Assembly (NCBI RefSeq): GCF_026151205.1
Contig: NC_087076.1
Location: forward strand, 2,565,902-2,629,901
Reading direction: 5' to 3'
DNA: 64,000 nt
Source: Bolinopsis microptera
Lineage: Eukaryota > Ctenophora > Tentaculata > Lobata > Bolinopsidae
Within the stretch, counting starts at the first letter, position 1. Every line of letters starts with the position of its first letter. Positions 29,601 through 51,873 of this stretch are shown here, piece after piece. Under the pieces are notes generated by a model, which saw nothing but the letters and a program-made list of their open reading frames with translations, was not told the DNA's origin and searched no databases. The translations under genes were made by a program, and so were the position numbers.

Positions 29601-32228
29601 CGACACCAGATATGTTTTTTAGGTTTGTTTTCGTTGTAGTTTTAATAATGGTGGATAATTGTTATTTTCTCTGTTCCTGACAACCCTCATGACCCTAGGA
29701 GTGGAAATTGCCGAGCTGTGGATTTAACGCCGACAATTACGCTGACCCCGCCACGTGCACTCCTTCGCTTGAGGACTGGAGTAAGTGCTACGTAGCTCTC
29801 ACCAACGTTAAGTTCAGTTTCTGTGTCACCGACCTTCCTCCTATAAACTTCATTGACCGTTGCAAGCAGGTAGGTTCTCATTTTAACATCCTTAGTAATA
29901 ACCCTTGCTTACAAAGTTACCCACTGTACTTGTAGAACATTCGCCTTAACAAAGCTAATATTATGCTAATATTAACTGTTTTGACCCCTCTGCCTCATTC
30001 CTTGCTCAGGACCTGTGTAGATGTGTAAATGACGAGGAGTGCAAGTGTGAGATTGTCAGTGCTTACGCCTCAATGTGTGAAGACGCTATCGGCAATGCCC
30101 TCGCTCCATGGAGATCTGCCGATTTTTGCCGTAAGTTGAGGCTGATTTTTCAGTATGTTGTTTATTTGACCATGCTTTTATTTATTTGATTATGCCCACG
30201 ATCTCTCTACTCTCATAGTCGTTTCATCGAATCGGGCTCATTTTATGCAACATAACTCCACCCAAACACATTTTTCAAGAAAAGACAACTTTTGAATGCA
30301 AATGTTATACTTTACGATTATATCGTGAATTTGCCAAGCACTATCATCATCATGTTCGATATTCTGAAAAAATGAACAAATCTACCACCATGATAAAACA
30401 AGGTCGGTGTCCGTCAAGAAAGTTAAATTCTTAGGAACTCCAAACATTTGGCACGCGTAACCACTGCCACTGCTTCCTTAGTCTTTATCTAGGTCCTCTT
30501 TATCAATTATCATTCGCTAAATCATCGTACTCCTGAAAGATAATACAAAGACATTAGCAATCTCAGCTCTTCAGAGGGTAGATACTATGATTTCATGCCC
30601 TTAAAACTGACCCTAGTTTAGCAGCTGTAAAGTTATGATCTACAAAATTAAGTGAATATTTTTCTCTATGTAAAATGTTAGTTGGCCTAATCGACGATTA
30701 ATTTCGTCGCATCTAATTTGGTTTACGACAATTTTATTCAAAAAATTGACTAAATTAAAAATTTGTTGTACAATAATAATTTGGTTCCGAAGGTATTAAA
30801 CATTTCTACAATCCATAGTAACCACGGTAACCACAGTAAGTAACTTACCTCACTGTTACGATAGACAGTGTGCCCTCCTTTTTGGTCATTCCAATCCTCT
30901 TTGCTCGCCGAGACAGTTTCGTCTAGGCCCTCGTTATTCTCCACATCTCCCAGTAACTTCTGAGGAATTAGCGCCAATTAGTCGTGACCCGTGATTTAAG
31001 CGGTCTCTTATTTTATTTGTTAGCCATACATGTACTGTATAAGTCTGGGTTGAAAATGGATATCTTCACCAAAAAATGTACAATAAGGCACCAATTGGGT
31101 ATTAAATGGCCATGCTAGGAGAGTACTTTTAAGAGTACCTGACGGTCAGGACTGCCCGAAGAGACACCAGATATCAACAGTATAGTTGCAATGAGTAACA
31201 ACATTCTCCCGAGCTTGTCCTCCGTCTCTCCTCCTCCTTCTTTTATACGCTCATCCTACTTGTCCGTGCACCCTTAATATGATTAGTCCGACTATTGGCA
31301 ACTAGTAGTACTAGTAGTACTATTGGCAACTCGGAAATCAGGTAACGAAGAAAACGTTCATGTGCTAGGGCTAAGAGCAGATTAATTGGAATTGCGACCA
31401 AGTCGCTGAAGCGTCGCTGATTAATGGGATTACTGGTAGTAACATGTCAGCACAGGTTTTGCCTGAAATGAAGCTGTTTTATAGAAAGTTGTTCTCACGA
31501 ACCGACCCCATGAAGAGGTTAATCGCTTGGTACAATATTGATATTAAGAGTCCGACTACTACTACTACTATTAGTACTATTACTACTACTACTATTAGTA
31601 CTATTAAAAGTAGTACTATTTCTACTACTGCGGTGAATCTTGACGTCACTAATCTACTGAGCTACTGCCCTTACCAATATTGATTTTTATCTAAATTCTA
31701 TAATTTAACTGGTTAGCTGTGCACAAAGATGTATGTAAAACAAAATATGTAACTGTAAAATAGTTTCCACTGTCGTCAAATTTTTAATGTGAATCTTAAA
31801 CTCACTCACTCACTCACTCACTCACTCACTCACTCACTCACTCACTCACTCACTCACTCACTCACTCACTCACTCACTCACTCACTCACTCACTCACTCA
31901 CTCACTCACTCACTCACTCACTCACTCACTCACTCACTCACTCACTCACTCACTCACTCACTCACTCACTCACTCACTCACTCACTCACTCACTCACTCA
32001 CTCACTCACTCACTCACTCACTCACTCACTCACTCGCTGTTTTTATAATCAATGTTCAAACAAAAAAGGTAAATAATCACTTTGTTTCCAGCACGAGATT
32101 TGTGCCTGTTCGGGAATAACGGCTGTAAGCACACCTGTACTTCACCTGGTGTCTGCTCCTGTGATCCTGGTTTCGCTCTCGGAACCGACGGGAAGAGCTG
32201 TCTTGTCGTTATAGAGGGTTATGATTAA
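20649..32228 (+). CDS. Secreted protein with two vWD/C8 modules and a C-terminal EGF-like domain
   Basis: Eighteen exons: 20649-20694, 20910-21090, 21242-21402, 21534-21735, 21880-22082, 22454-22539, 22747-22884, 23035-23079, 23514-23625, 23763-23906, 24053-24165, 24298-24398, 24665-24748, 28975-29096, 29445-29539, 29699-29869, 30010-30130, 32092-32228. Together they give 753 aa. The signal peptide is MKLLALTLLLFVCVLG. vWD 1 (about 131-293) has TFDGYSHSITAGPCTYAL and ends GLCGMFND; a C8-like segment follows (ANDFGKAW...CEKDFFENLC). vWD 2 (about 440-615) has TFDGVNYQSDAHGCTYPLAL and GLCGTYNGDDDDE; a second C8-like region (ECKCEIVSAYASMC) comes next. The end is EGF-like (CLFGNNGCKHTCTSPGVCSCDPGF). 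This is the module set of mucin/zonadhesin-type and vitellogenin-like extracellular proteins. The exon 2 donor is uncertain (see findings). Intron 13 (4.2 kb) and intron 17 (2 kb) carry insertions. Confidence 0.85.
22375..22468 (+). repeat. 47-bp tandem duplication across the exon 6 acceptor
   Basis: The 47-nt unit starting acaagttaaacattaaacat occurs at 22375-22421 and 22422-22468, with one change near the acceptor (atcaag versus atcagg). It ends inside exon 6, so a second acceptor and a partial exon start have been copied. Confidence 0.85.
22861..22916 (+). repeat. 28-bp tandem duplication across the exon 7 donor
   Basis: The 28-nt unit starting gttactcacgctgcacctgg is present twice in a row without changes. 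It contains the last coding codons and the GTAAGT donor. The first donor (22885) keeps phase with exon 8; the second lies 28 nt downstream. Confidence 0.9.
25171..26010 (-). CDS. GIY-YIG endonuclease ORF of a Penelope-like element
   Basis: An intact 279-codon ORF. Residues 1-110 are a low-complexity Ser/Thr-rich linker. CGGRHCGTCN (about residue 125) gives the CxxxCxxC-type zinc cysteines common before PLE endonucleases. The nuclease core has VVYLFSCQLCNMCYVGRTVQPLRARVNEHR, where Y...CYVGRT is the GIY-YIG signature and the Arg and His residues of the catalytic helix follow. A later E-x-Y motif (VDEHRYIQKLRTIRPLGLNA) completes the PLE-type C-terminus. The enzyme nicks target DNA during insertion. 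The upstream RT domain of an autonomous element is missing. The ATG at 26010 is the only plausible start. Confidence 0.85.
   Translation of the reverse strand: MVDNISEKVKGFERCLKPLDNSNSNVLVPKSPEPAVRVISTFGSDQELVESVQRLEPELSRTTSFSGLSGSHTSGNTPGSPISSRAGTSRPIFKFVRRTGTSFRRKLVKAKQFADDLTQPHTRPCGGRHCGTCNIISPHPSITVNGQRAKAVTGTCVSYNVVYLFSCQLCNMCYVGRTVQPLRARVNEHRAHYYKLISDNTFVPEENDDGFSLGKHLVEVHNMKQRDNFNQAYKVSILSNSSPRTLEVDEHRYIQKLRTIRPLGLNAMDPFGIPLLDLS
26029..26071 (-). ncRNA. Hammerhead ribozyme, type I layout
   Basis: Read on the minus strand: CCATA, then the conserved CTGATGA, a stem-II hairpin GTCC-taata-GGAC, the conserved GAAA, a very short stem III (CACTGTG), the cleavage triplet GTC, and TATGG, which pairs with the initial CCATA to close stem I. 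All core nucleotides of a hammerhead are present, and the tiny stem III is typical of ribozymes in Penelope-like elements and retrozymes. Predicted cleavage follows the GTC. It probably processes element transcripts. Confidence 0.88.
26305..27486 (-). pseudogene. Coiled-coil protein with cysteine-rich C-terminal domain, disrupted
   Basis: Minus-strand frame beginning after an acceptor-like ctctgttcag (27487). It encodes a hydrophobic segment (TSFLVPVIFLAFLILTECC), a long heptad-like coiled coil (NIADLRTELETENDRQNEK ... KIEELERTQSNLKDAISYLK ... VDLDSVQSEVDLLRRE), then a domain of about 125 aa with many cysteines (AATAACRGYV, SCAKTCAST, GCGHPHTTSE, TYYCCRA) and a stop at 26305. A 241-bp TA-flanked MITE (26994-27234) interrupts the coiled coil, and a 1-nt frameshift lies near 26877 (minus strand ttaaaagtttaaac). 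No initiator ATG was found. The C-terminal domain is not one I can name. It lies in intron 13 of the vWD gene, antisense. Confidence 0.7.
26994..27234. mobile_element. TA-flanked MITE with internal direct repeat
   Basis: Ends read taccttactcggg (left) and cccgagtaaggta (right). The left end is repeated internally at 27110 together with about 100 bp that follow it, so the element is a partial tandem of itself. It sits inside the coiled-coil pseudogene. Removing it with one TA copy restores reading frame across the site. Confidence 0.85.
27558..28256. mobile_element. Foldback element with G14/C14 termini and 6-bp target duplication
   Basis: It begins with 14 G followed by ccaaccatattaaagtatat and ends with atatggttgg followed by 14 C, giving inverted termini of about 37 bp. 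aaagtt flanks both sides (27552-27557 and 28257-28262). Each end also carries a direct copy of a 70-bp block containing tatccccgggtcaaaatcgg. No transposase ORF is present in the 699 bp. Confidence 0.85.
28854..28910. repeat. Short tandem repeat carrying E-box palindromes
   Basis: About 2.5 copies of a 25-bp unit with tcacgtgacaggtaaacat, giving three CACGTG palindromes about 70 bp before vWD exon 14. Confidence 0.7.
30503..31204 (-). CDS. Nested small secreted acidic peptide (68 aa)
   Basis: Three phase-0 exons on the minus strand inside intron 17 of the vWD gene: 31204-31139 (22 codons, signal peptide MLLLIATILLISGVSSG), 30959-30849 (37 codons, LLGDVENNEGLDETVSASK ... GGHTVYRNSE) and 30532-30503 (EYDDLANDN then TGA). 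Splice signals are good (GTACTC, GTAAGT; ctaattcctcag, attatctttcag). A TATA box (TATAAAA, 31247-31241) lies 37 nt before the ATG. The mature part (about 50 aa) is acidic, lacks cysteine and has no dibasic or amidation site. No family was recognised. Coherent phase, signal peptide, TATA and splice sites argue for a real gene, but the 3' exon is very short. Confidence 0.6.
31241..31247 (-). promoter_or_regulatory. TATA box for the nested peptide gene
   Basis: Minus-strand gcgTATAAAAgaagg, positioned to start transcription about 10 nt upstream of the ATG at 31204. Confidence 0.5.
31801..32035. repeat. (CTCA)n microsatellite, about 235 bp
   Basis: Pure CTCA repeats in vWD intron 17, ending 56 bp before the exon 18 acceptor. 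A CTA/CTAT-rich patch (about 31553-31625) precedes it. Confidence 0.99.
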
Positions 32229-33445
32229 CGAGATATCAGTTGCTGGATTGATAGGATTAGGGTAATGGGGATGAACTGGAATGGAAATGTGAGACTGAGT
32301 TCGGGATGGTGTAGATTTTTCTTTTAGTCTATTTAAATTAGGTTATCACTTGTCTAGTAATGCTGCTTTATACCATTATAATAATGCATGCTCTGCAGAT
32401 ATAGTTTTCATCAATAGAATTATCTCATATTGGATTTTGGATTTTGGAGCCATTGCTCAATGTTTTGGCGCCATGATGGCTAGTAATTTAATTTTAGGCT
32501 GATTGTACTATCTTCTTTTTATATGAATTTAATGTATAACGATTAATGCGATATTTCTACTCTTCATCTTACAATACACATCATCACGATTTTACCTAGT
32601 TCTTTTTAATTTAGGATTCAATTCAAATTTATTATTTCGTTTTTATATGACAGAAGACTGAGAATTAGATATTAGATAACGACTTTTATACTTACAGATT
32701 TGTTCATGTTTTAGCCAATTTAAGTGATTCAAATTTTCCGTAAACTTAAAATCTAATTAATAATTAACTCGATCATCACTTACGTCTAATTATATGTTTC
32801 TTATCTGGAAATTTCGGCGTCTTATTGTGTTTTATCATAAATTCAAGGAGAGTAAGTCATGATAATTACGCAGGCCTTTGTAAACACCCTTGATTTGACC
32901 CTTACATTAAGACAAAGATTTAAAAATTAATAAAGCAAGTAACCAACAATTGGTATAGAATTAGAATAACAATTTTACTTCTTCACTCGGTTATAATCCA
33001 ACGGGCCTTGTCCTCTGGTAGAGGTAGGTCATGAACTATCTCGGATAGTAAGGTGACCTACACCTGGGTCCTAAACAGACAGGAACGTAGACAGCGATTA
33101 GTAGCAGAGAGCTTCCTTAAAAACAGAATACAATTTATCTCCTAAACAGACACCAGAGGGACCCATTAGACCTGATGTAGATATCCGTATAGTGGGTGCC
33201 ACAAGAAACAAAACAAAAAACTCGCCTCAATCCTTTCCATCTCAATCTAGTTTCATCTCAATACTTTCCATCTCAATCTAGTGCCATCTCGATCCATTCC
33301 ATCTCAATCTAGTGCCATCTCAATGTAGTGCCACCTCAATATAGTGCCACCTCAGTCCTTTCCATCTCAATCTAGTGCCATCTCAATCTAGTTCCTTCTC
33401 AATCCTTTCCATCTCAATCTAGTGCCACCTTAATCTAGTGCCACC
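32229..33445. other. Convergent intergenic region between vWD and class C receptor genes
   Basis: This is the 3' flank of both genes. It holds a partial copy (about 33076-33145) of the receptor's TM6 exon and adjoining intron (35560-35700), and a degenerate repeat of atctcaatctagtgcc units (33225-33470) that overlaps the receptor's stop codon. The rest is AT-rich without exons. Confidence 0.6.

Positions 33446-33470
<25 letters not shown>
33225..33470. repeat. Degenerate short tandem repeat at the receptor 3' end
   Basis: Units of about 12-26 bp built from atctcaatctagtgcc and cctttccatctcaa. The receptor's last codons (EVALD and TAA) come from this repeat. Confidence 0.85.
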
Positions 33471-45723
<12,253 letters not shown>

Positions 45724-46721
45724 CGGACTTCTGTTATAAAGTGTTATCTTGTCCCCTGGTTAGTAGCAGGTTTCGTCGTCATCAGTTGGCGTCGCTAACT
45801 CTAAACTTAGATACAATTATAAATCGAGAAATAACAAGATACAAATAATGATAGCGAGATAGAAAGTCATTCCGAGTTTTAGTACGGTTTCTTAAGCGAG
45901 AAAGTTTAACTAAAACTACAAGTATATAGTGTTAACTGTTATCACCTTATTCCCCTTGGTTTTGTCAATGTCTCTTAAGTTTTAACAGATGTTATACTTA
46001 TAATGTGTCCCTTACTTCACGTCCCTTACTTCACGTCCCTTACTTACGTTAAGTACCTATATTATCATGAGCTGTTGTCTCCTGCAATTCGCTTGAACTT
46101 CCTTACAGTTACACTTTTAGGTTTTCTCAATATGTTTAGTATGGTGTACTTGTAGTACCTTATCAAGTTATAGTTCCAATAGGACCCCAGCTTTATCTCG
46201 CCTATTTATCGACGAGATATAAAATGCACCTGTTTGAGGTTTCGGTTTACCATTTAATTTTTTATGACAGTTAAAAAATTGTAAAGCATTGTGAGGTAAT
46301 ATGATTAAAATTCATTCGAGATCAAGATTTAGGGGACAAAAAGCAAAAGCGAGCTGAAATACTAATATGACTCACAAAATGGTCAGGATAAAACAACACG
46401 AAACTCAGGGGTTACAATAAAATATTGATAAAATATTGATCTCACTAGATGCAAACAGTCTAAAAGTAAATCGGAGTCGGGTTAATTTCAACGGAAAAGT
46501 TTGGCAGAAGAAAGCATGTCAACTCAAAACACGCTTGATTGCTTACCAACGATTAATCCTAAAATTCGAAGTTAGACAACTAACCGACTAACCTAATGTT
46601 AAATATTTAAGTTAAACGATCAAATATTTTCAGTCTTGCTATTCGTCTTTTCGTCCGCTCCACCTCCTGTTAATTTTCACCGGATCATAGTGTTTGATAA
46701 TAAAACTTGTGCATGATGAAG

Positions 46722-47051
46722 TTAAGTGCAACGAAAAGTGTTTATAGTATAAACACCGATTTTCATTTTTACAATGATATGGACTGGGTATAAATTATAC
46801 CCTCGTCCGTGCAACATACTAATATAGCTCACAGCATCACTCTCTTGTTTTACACGGGTATTAGTAAGTAGAGCACAAAGGAAGCTCGCAATGCTCCTGT
46901 CTGGAAATATTAACATCATAGTAGTAAAGAGTAATGAGTGTAGGTAAATCGCCACATAGCATTGTTCCACACCACCGTTCACGTTATAAACCGTCAAATT
47001 ATTCAAATCTTCGTAAACCTTACCCAATAGCTCATTAGGGGTCGTACACAT
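46722..47051 (-). pseudogene. Unrecognised minus-strand ORF abutting a MITE
   Basis: A 109-codon frame containing LLGKVYEDLNNLTVYNVNG and SLLFTTMMLIFPDRSIASFL. Its first codons lie in the MITE at 47035-47140, so the natural coding part would be 46722-47033. It may be an exon fragment of a lost gene or chance. No family was recognised. Confidence 0.25.
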
Positions 47052-47140
47052 ATTACGTAATCATTGAGGAGGGGGTTCTAAATGATTACGCTAGTGTAAT
47101 TTTAACACAATAGCTATGTGTAAAACTGAACGACCCCTTA
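47035..47140. mobile_element. TTA-flanked MITE, copy 2
   Basis: Its inverted ends (ttaggggtcgtacacatatt and gaacgacccctta) and interior (gattacgctagtgtaatttt, acaatagctatgtgtaaaa) match the 38319 copy. TTA borders both sides. Confidence 0.8.
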
Positions 47141-47237
47141 GAAGATATGAGTCGTTGAACATTGGGCAAATGTGTTGAATTATTTATTTCTGATTCTCGG
47201 CCTACTTAACCTTCGCACGAAGATATGGTCCACCTTT

Positions 47238-47560
<323 letters not shown>

Positions 47561-48118
47561 TAACCTTATTACACATTGCAGAAAAATTATCAGAAAACTT
47601 TGAATTTAAACTTAAAGACTAGGATAAAATATGAATTGTGTAGTCCGATCAGTGTACAACTAACATTACTGGAGAACCTGATCTTGCACAATAATCCCTT
47701 CAGCACGAAGAGTTGCAATATGTATATTGTATAATGTATATTGTATAATGTATATTGTATATTTATATTGTACAATGACAAACAAATCAAGTTGTACTAA
47801 CCACCAGGCAGAGAAGTGAACGCAAATCTACCCGATCAGATCATGATGAATTTTTCATTGATGGGTTGACGTGATCTGATGTTGCTCTCATGTGTTATCC
47901 AATATTTAGTTTAAATCTTTTGATCTTAAGAATGTAGATCAAAGGTGGGATTTAGTACCATATCATTTTTTCCGCCGGAAGAAACATTCAGCAAAAGATC
48001 CAAAGCTGCAATGCAGGTGAAGCTTTCGACAATCAAAAATGCATAACTTAACATGAACTGAAAACAGGAACCGAGCTAAAAATGGAATGTAACACTTTTT
48101 AAATATTAGCAAAAACGT

Positions 48119-48245
48119 TTACTGGACTAGAATTGTAGAGTTTAGTGTATATATACAACACTGTGCACTGTGCAACGTTTACTGGACTAGAATTATAGAG
48201 TTCAGTGTATATATATACAACACTGTGCACTGTGCACCGTGCGAT
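48119..48245. repeat. Tandem pair of a 62-bp unit, also found at about 50941-51035
   Basis: cgtttactggactagaattg starts each unit, followed by gtgtatatatacaacactgtgcactgtgca. A diverged single copy (gagttcagtgtatatataca, later ataatacgaat and ggctttcaacc) is at 50941-51035, so this is a dispersed repeat. Confidence 0.7.
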
Positions 48246-48837
48246 GCTATAATACTAATCTGTGGCTTTCAACGCATTTCTTCAATACGAAACGAAACGA
48301 AACAAAGTATTTACTACCCCGCTACTATTATATGTGACAAAGATATTGTATAAAACATAACTTACTAATTTAAACAATACGGTGTCCATGTCTGAGCGAA
48401 TCTCATCAAAAAACTTTCTCTCCTCATCGGAGCAGAAAGTTAAAAACAAAATACGGGTATCATAAAATCAAAAAATACTAAATAATGTTAAAGAGATAAT
48501 ATCAGATTAACCGTCGCGAAAAATAATAATAGTATACTTATATAACTTTATTATATAACTTTGATTTTATTGACACACCGGAAAAAAACCGACTGATTAT
48601 AACCAAAAAATAATAAATGTATAGTTATACTCGAAAAAAATTGTTCAATTTAAAAACGTTAACCAACATTCAAAATAGATATAATTTCGCCAATGTTTTA
48701 GATGTCTGACAACAAAATATATACCAGCCGTAAGTTCGCCTGTAATAACTTTCACATTCTCAATAATTTGATTCTTTATCATTACGAATGATAAACGATT
48801 TCATTTCCTTGAAATATCAAGCGAGATAATTTACAAG

Positions 48838-49280
48838 TAGCGTTAGTTATAGTACATTACAAAAGTAACGTTAGTTAGTACATTACAAAAGTAACGTTAG
48901 TTAGTGCATTACAAAAGTAACGTTAGTTAGTACATTACAAAAGTAACGTTAGTTAGTACATTACAAAAGTAACGTTAGTTAGTGCATTACAAAAGTAACG
49001 TTAGTTAGTACATTACAGAAGTAACGTTAGTTAGTACATTACAAAAGTAACGTTAGTTAGTGCATTACAAAAGTAACGTTAGTTAGTGCATTACAAAAGT
49101 AAAGTTAGTTAGTACATTACAAAAGTAACGTTAGTTAGTACATTACAAAAGTAACGTTAGTTAGTACATTACAAAAGTAACGTTAGTTAGTACATTACAA
49201 AAGTAACGTTAGTTAGTACATTACAAAAGTAACGTTAGTTAGTACATTACAAAAGTAACGTTAGTTAGTACATTACAAAA
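48838..49280. repeat. 26-bp minisatellite (gtaacgttagttagtacattacaaaa)-type
   Basis: About 17 copies with few variants (gtgcatt for gtacatt, aaagtt for aacgtt). Each contains the palindrome taacgtta. No coding capacity is visible. Confidence 0.97.
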
Positions 49281-49332
49281 GTCACCTACCTATGTCACCT
49301 ATGTTGAGATTCGTTAAGCTTTAACAGGGCCA

Positions 49333-49863
49333 TCACATTGTGTGACCACCCCACAGAGAGGAGATCTCTCTGTCATTCCTCCAGCAAAGCAGCGAGTTTG
49401 AGTTCTGAGGAGTGTAGCCCCTGATGGGCGGTGTATCCGGAAGAGATAGCATGAACTGGGTGAGCTGCGATTTGAAATGCTCTCGGTCGCCAATGGAATT
49501 CAAATGGTAAGGCATTGCATTCCACAATTTTGGGCCTATGACTGCAAATGAATTATCATACAGTGACTGATTTGCTGCTGAGCTGTGTCTGCATGCAGAT
49601 GGAATGACTGCAAGGTTTCCAAAACGTGGCCTGGAGACAAACTGCACGTTATAAATGTCGTTGCTGGTATGGTGATGGAGAATCTTCCACATATGAAGTA
49701 AAATGAACCGCTCCCTGCGACGCTGTAGAGACATCAGAGATAGCCGTTGAAGACGGTCCCAATAATGGAGATCACGCATTCCAGTAATCCTTGCGGTGAA
49801 AGCTTTCTGTACGCTTTCAAGCTCCTGGATGTCACATATATCTTGGAGGGGTGCCATATGCAT
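49333..49863 (-). pseudogene. 3' end of a LINE (CR1/jockey-like) ORF2, 5'-truncated
   Basis: A 176-codon frame with the post-RT region typical of these proteins: LESVQKAFTARITGMRDLHYWDRLQRLSLMSLQRRRER, then FILLHMWKIL, then FAVIGPKLWNAMPYHLNS and a FKSQLTQFML-like end. The RT catalytic part is missing. Weak remnants may continue to about 50180. Confidence 0.8.
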
Positions 49864-50251
49864 TTATTTCTTCTAAAATATGCTTCGATATATTGAATGA
49901 TGGCAAGTTTTGGTAACCCATGAATTTGGAGCTGTCCTAGACTGAGCAACGTATCTTACACAAAACATGAATGACTACTATTCAAAAATATATCACTGCA
50001 CGATATATTTTTAAATAAAAGCGCAGAGCAACTCTCACGAAATCTTGTAAATAATGAACACAATCATATTGATTGTGTGATCTATGTCTATTGTTTAAGG
50101 ACTGTGTTTGATCCTTAACTTTCCCTAGTGCCATGAATTTGCTTTTCCTTGACCTTAATGTTTTGTTTGTGCCATTCAATTACACCTTTTGTTTTCTTCA
50201 GCTCAGGGTAAGTTGACCACATCGAATTAATACAATTAGTTTATCAATTAC

Positions 50252-50922
50252 ATGGGTACCCCAGGCTATGATGTTCATAGACATATGAATAGAATTAGAA
50301 ATTCCGCGGAATGATCACAGGCTGAGCGCCGCCCAGTAAATTTAGCAATAGCAAATGAAATTTTATAGATACCCAGGAACCCTGACCGGATGGGGCTTAA
50401 CTTTTATTATTATTATTTGAAAGTAAAAAAGTTGGAGACTTTCGGTTTTTTGTAACATGTTCCTCTTTTAAAGTAACGTTCCCCTTCAGGAGGAAAATTC
50501 AAGACACCGTAATTGTTGAGTTATCTCAACATCTCCAGAAAAGTCCCCTTTCGGGCCGATCAAAAGTTTGCAACTTTAACTTTGCGGATTCCTGTACTCT
50601 GGTTGGCTGAATTGTGTCACGTGGTAGCTGCTTGAACATTGGAATGCGCCACGCGTGCAAATCATGCAGCTTGTTTTCGCGCGCGAGGTCAGGCCGTCTG
50701 TTTAAATTAAACCAACTCTAGTACCACCACCAGCCGGTAACTTTTCCTGGGTAGTCCCAAAAAAGCTAACAATCATTCGATTGGGTGCATGATCGTGAGT
50801 AGAATTGATATCAGTCCCACAAATTAAATAATTTGATCATGCAATCGGCGAACAGCCTGTCATTACGCCGGATCTCTATTCATATGTTTATCATTATGAA
50901 CATGATAGCCTGAGGTCCCCAG
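50252..50922. mobile_element. Foldback element, TIR about 80 bp
   Basis: The left end (ccaggctatgatgttcatag ... catatgaatagaatt ... aatgatcacaggctgagcgc) is mirrored at 50840-50922. A lone end of the same family is at 52670-52745 (cctcaggctatcacatatca ... aatgacaggctgagcgcg). Confidence 0.7.
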
Positions 50923-51103
50923 GTAAGACTAAATTATATACTTAGAGTTCAGTGTATATATACATATTATACAACACTCTGGCACTATGCAGTGACGCAG
51001 TGTTATAATACGAATGTATTGCTAAATGGCTTTCAACCAGTTAACGGGTGATACTCGTAAAATATCTGTTCCGTCGACGAGTCCAACTCGGCGCGCGTCC
51101 TGG

Positions 51104-51811
51104 TAGGTTGTACAGTGGGGTGACATGTTTTCGTCACTTCTGAATGCGCGCATTTTAGCACGCGAGTTTGCGTGCACGTCACGTGAAATTGTTAGCAGTG
51201 AGTGTAATCACGAGTCTGGAGAATTTGTCTAGTACAAGGCCCAGACCCTTTGGCGTATCTGTACTCTGTAGTAAGTTTAGTGGCGATGTAATATTTCTGA
51301 CACCACTTAAACCTGAGGAACAGGGAAGTGTTCACAATATCCAACTTAGCATGGTAAACTTATGATATCTCTGGCTGAAGATTAACAACTCTGTCGGTAT
51401 TTATTTTTAATCAACTGAGAAACGTTTGGTATTGTTACCTTATTAATTTTATCGAAATCGAACAATGCAGTACAAAGATATTCCGTTTTAAACTTCATGG
51501 TAATGTTGAAGTAGAAAAAAATTCGTCGCTTGCTATTAAAACATGTGCTCCTTCATAATAAATATTATCATTATCGTGATGAAACCCCTTATTTATGGGC
51601 CTGCCAGTCTCTTCTGAAGCACGAATGACCTTAATTTCTACCGTTCGAGAAAAGTTCAGAATTTTCTCTAAACACCCATTTTTGAATTTTGTAAATCGGT
51701 GGTCCGGAAGCAGAGTTATGGTTCAATGAAAGTTGTTAGTTTAACACTGTTTGTATTGTCATTGTCAGAAGTGACGAAAACATATGTCACCCCACTGTAA
51801 ACCTACAATCA
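51104..51811. mobile_element. Foldback element, TIR about 40 bp
   Basis: taggttgtacagtggggtga at the left is the inverse of tcaccccactgtaaacctac at the right, both continuing into a shared gttttcgtcacttctg. No transposase was seen. Confidence 0.75.
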
Positions 51812-51841
51812 ACCAGGTGTGCGGGAATGATTTTCTTCATA

Positions 51842-51842
<1 letters not shown>

Positions 51843-51871
<29 letters not shown>
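51843..51871. repeat. G29 homopolymer
   Basis: 29 consecutive G, followed by gccaaattttaattt and two copies of ttggcgcttcgc. It may be the end of another G-terminated foldback element like the one at 27558. Its length is prone to assembly error. Confidence 0.95.

Positions 51872-51873
<2 letters not shown>

Noticed and set aside
31789-32076. Thr-His-Ser-Leu repeat open frame
   Set aside because: It comes from the CTCA microsatellite inside a vWD intron.
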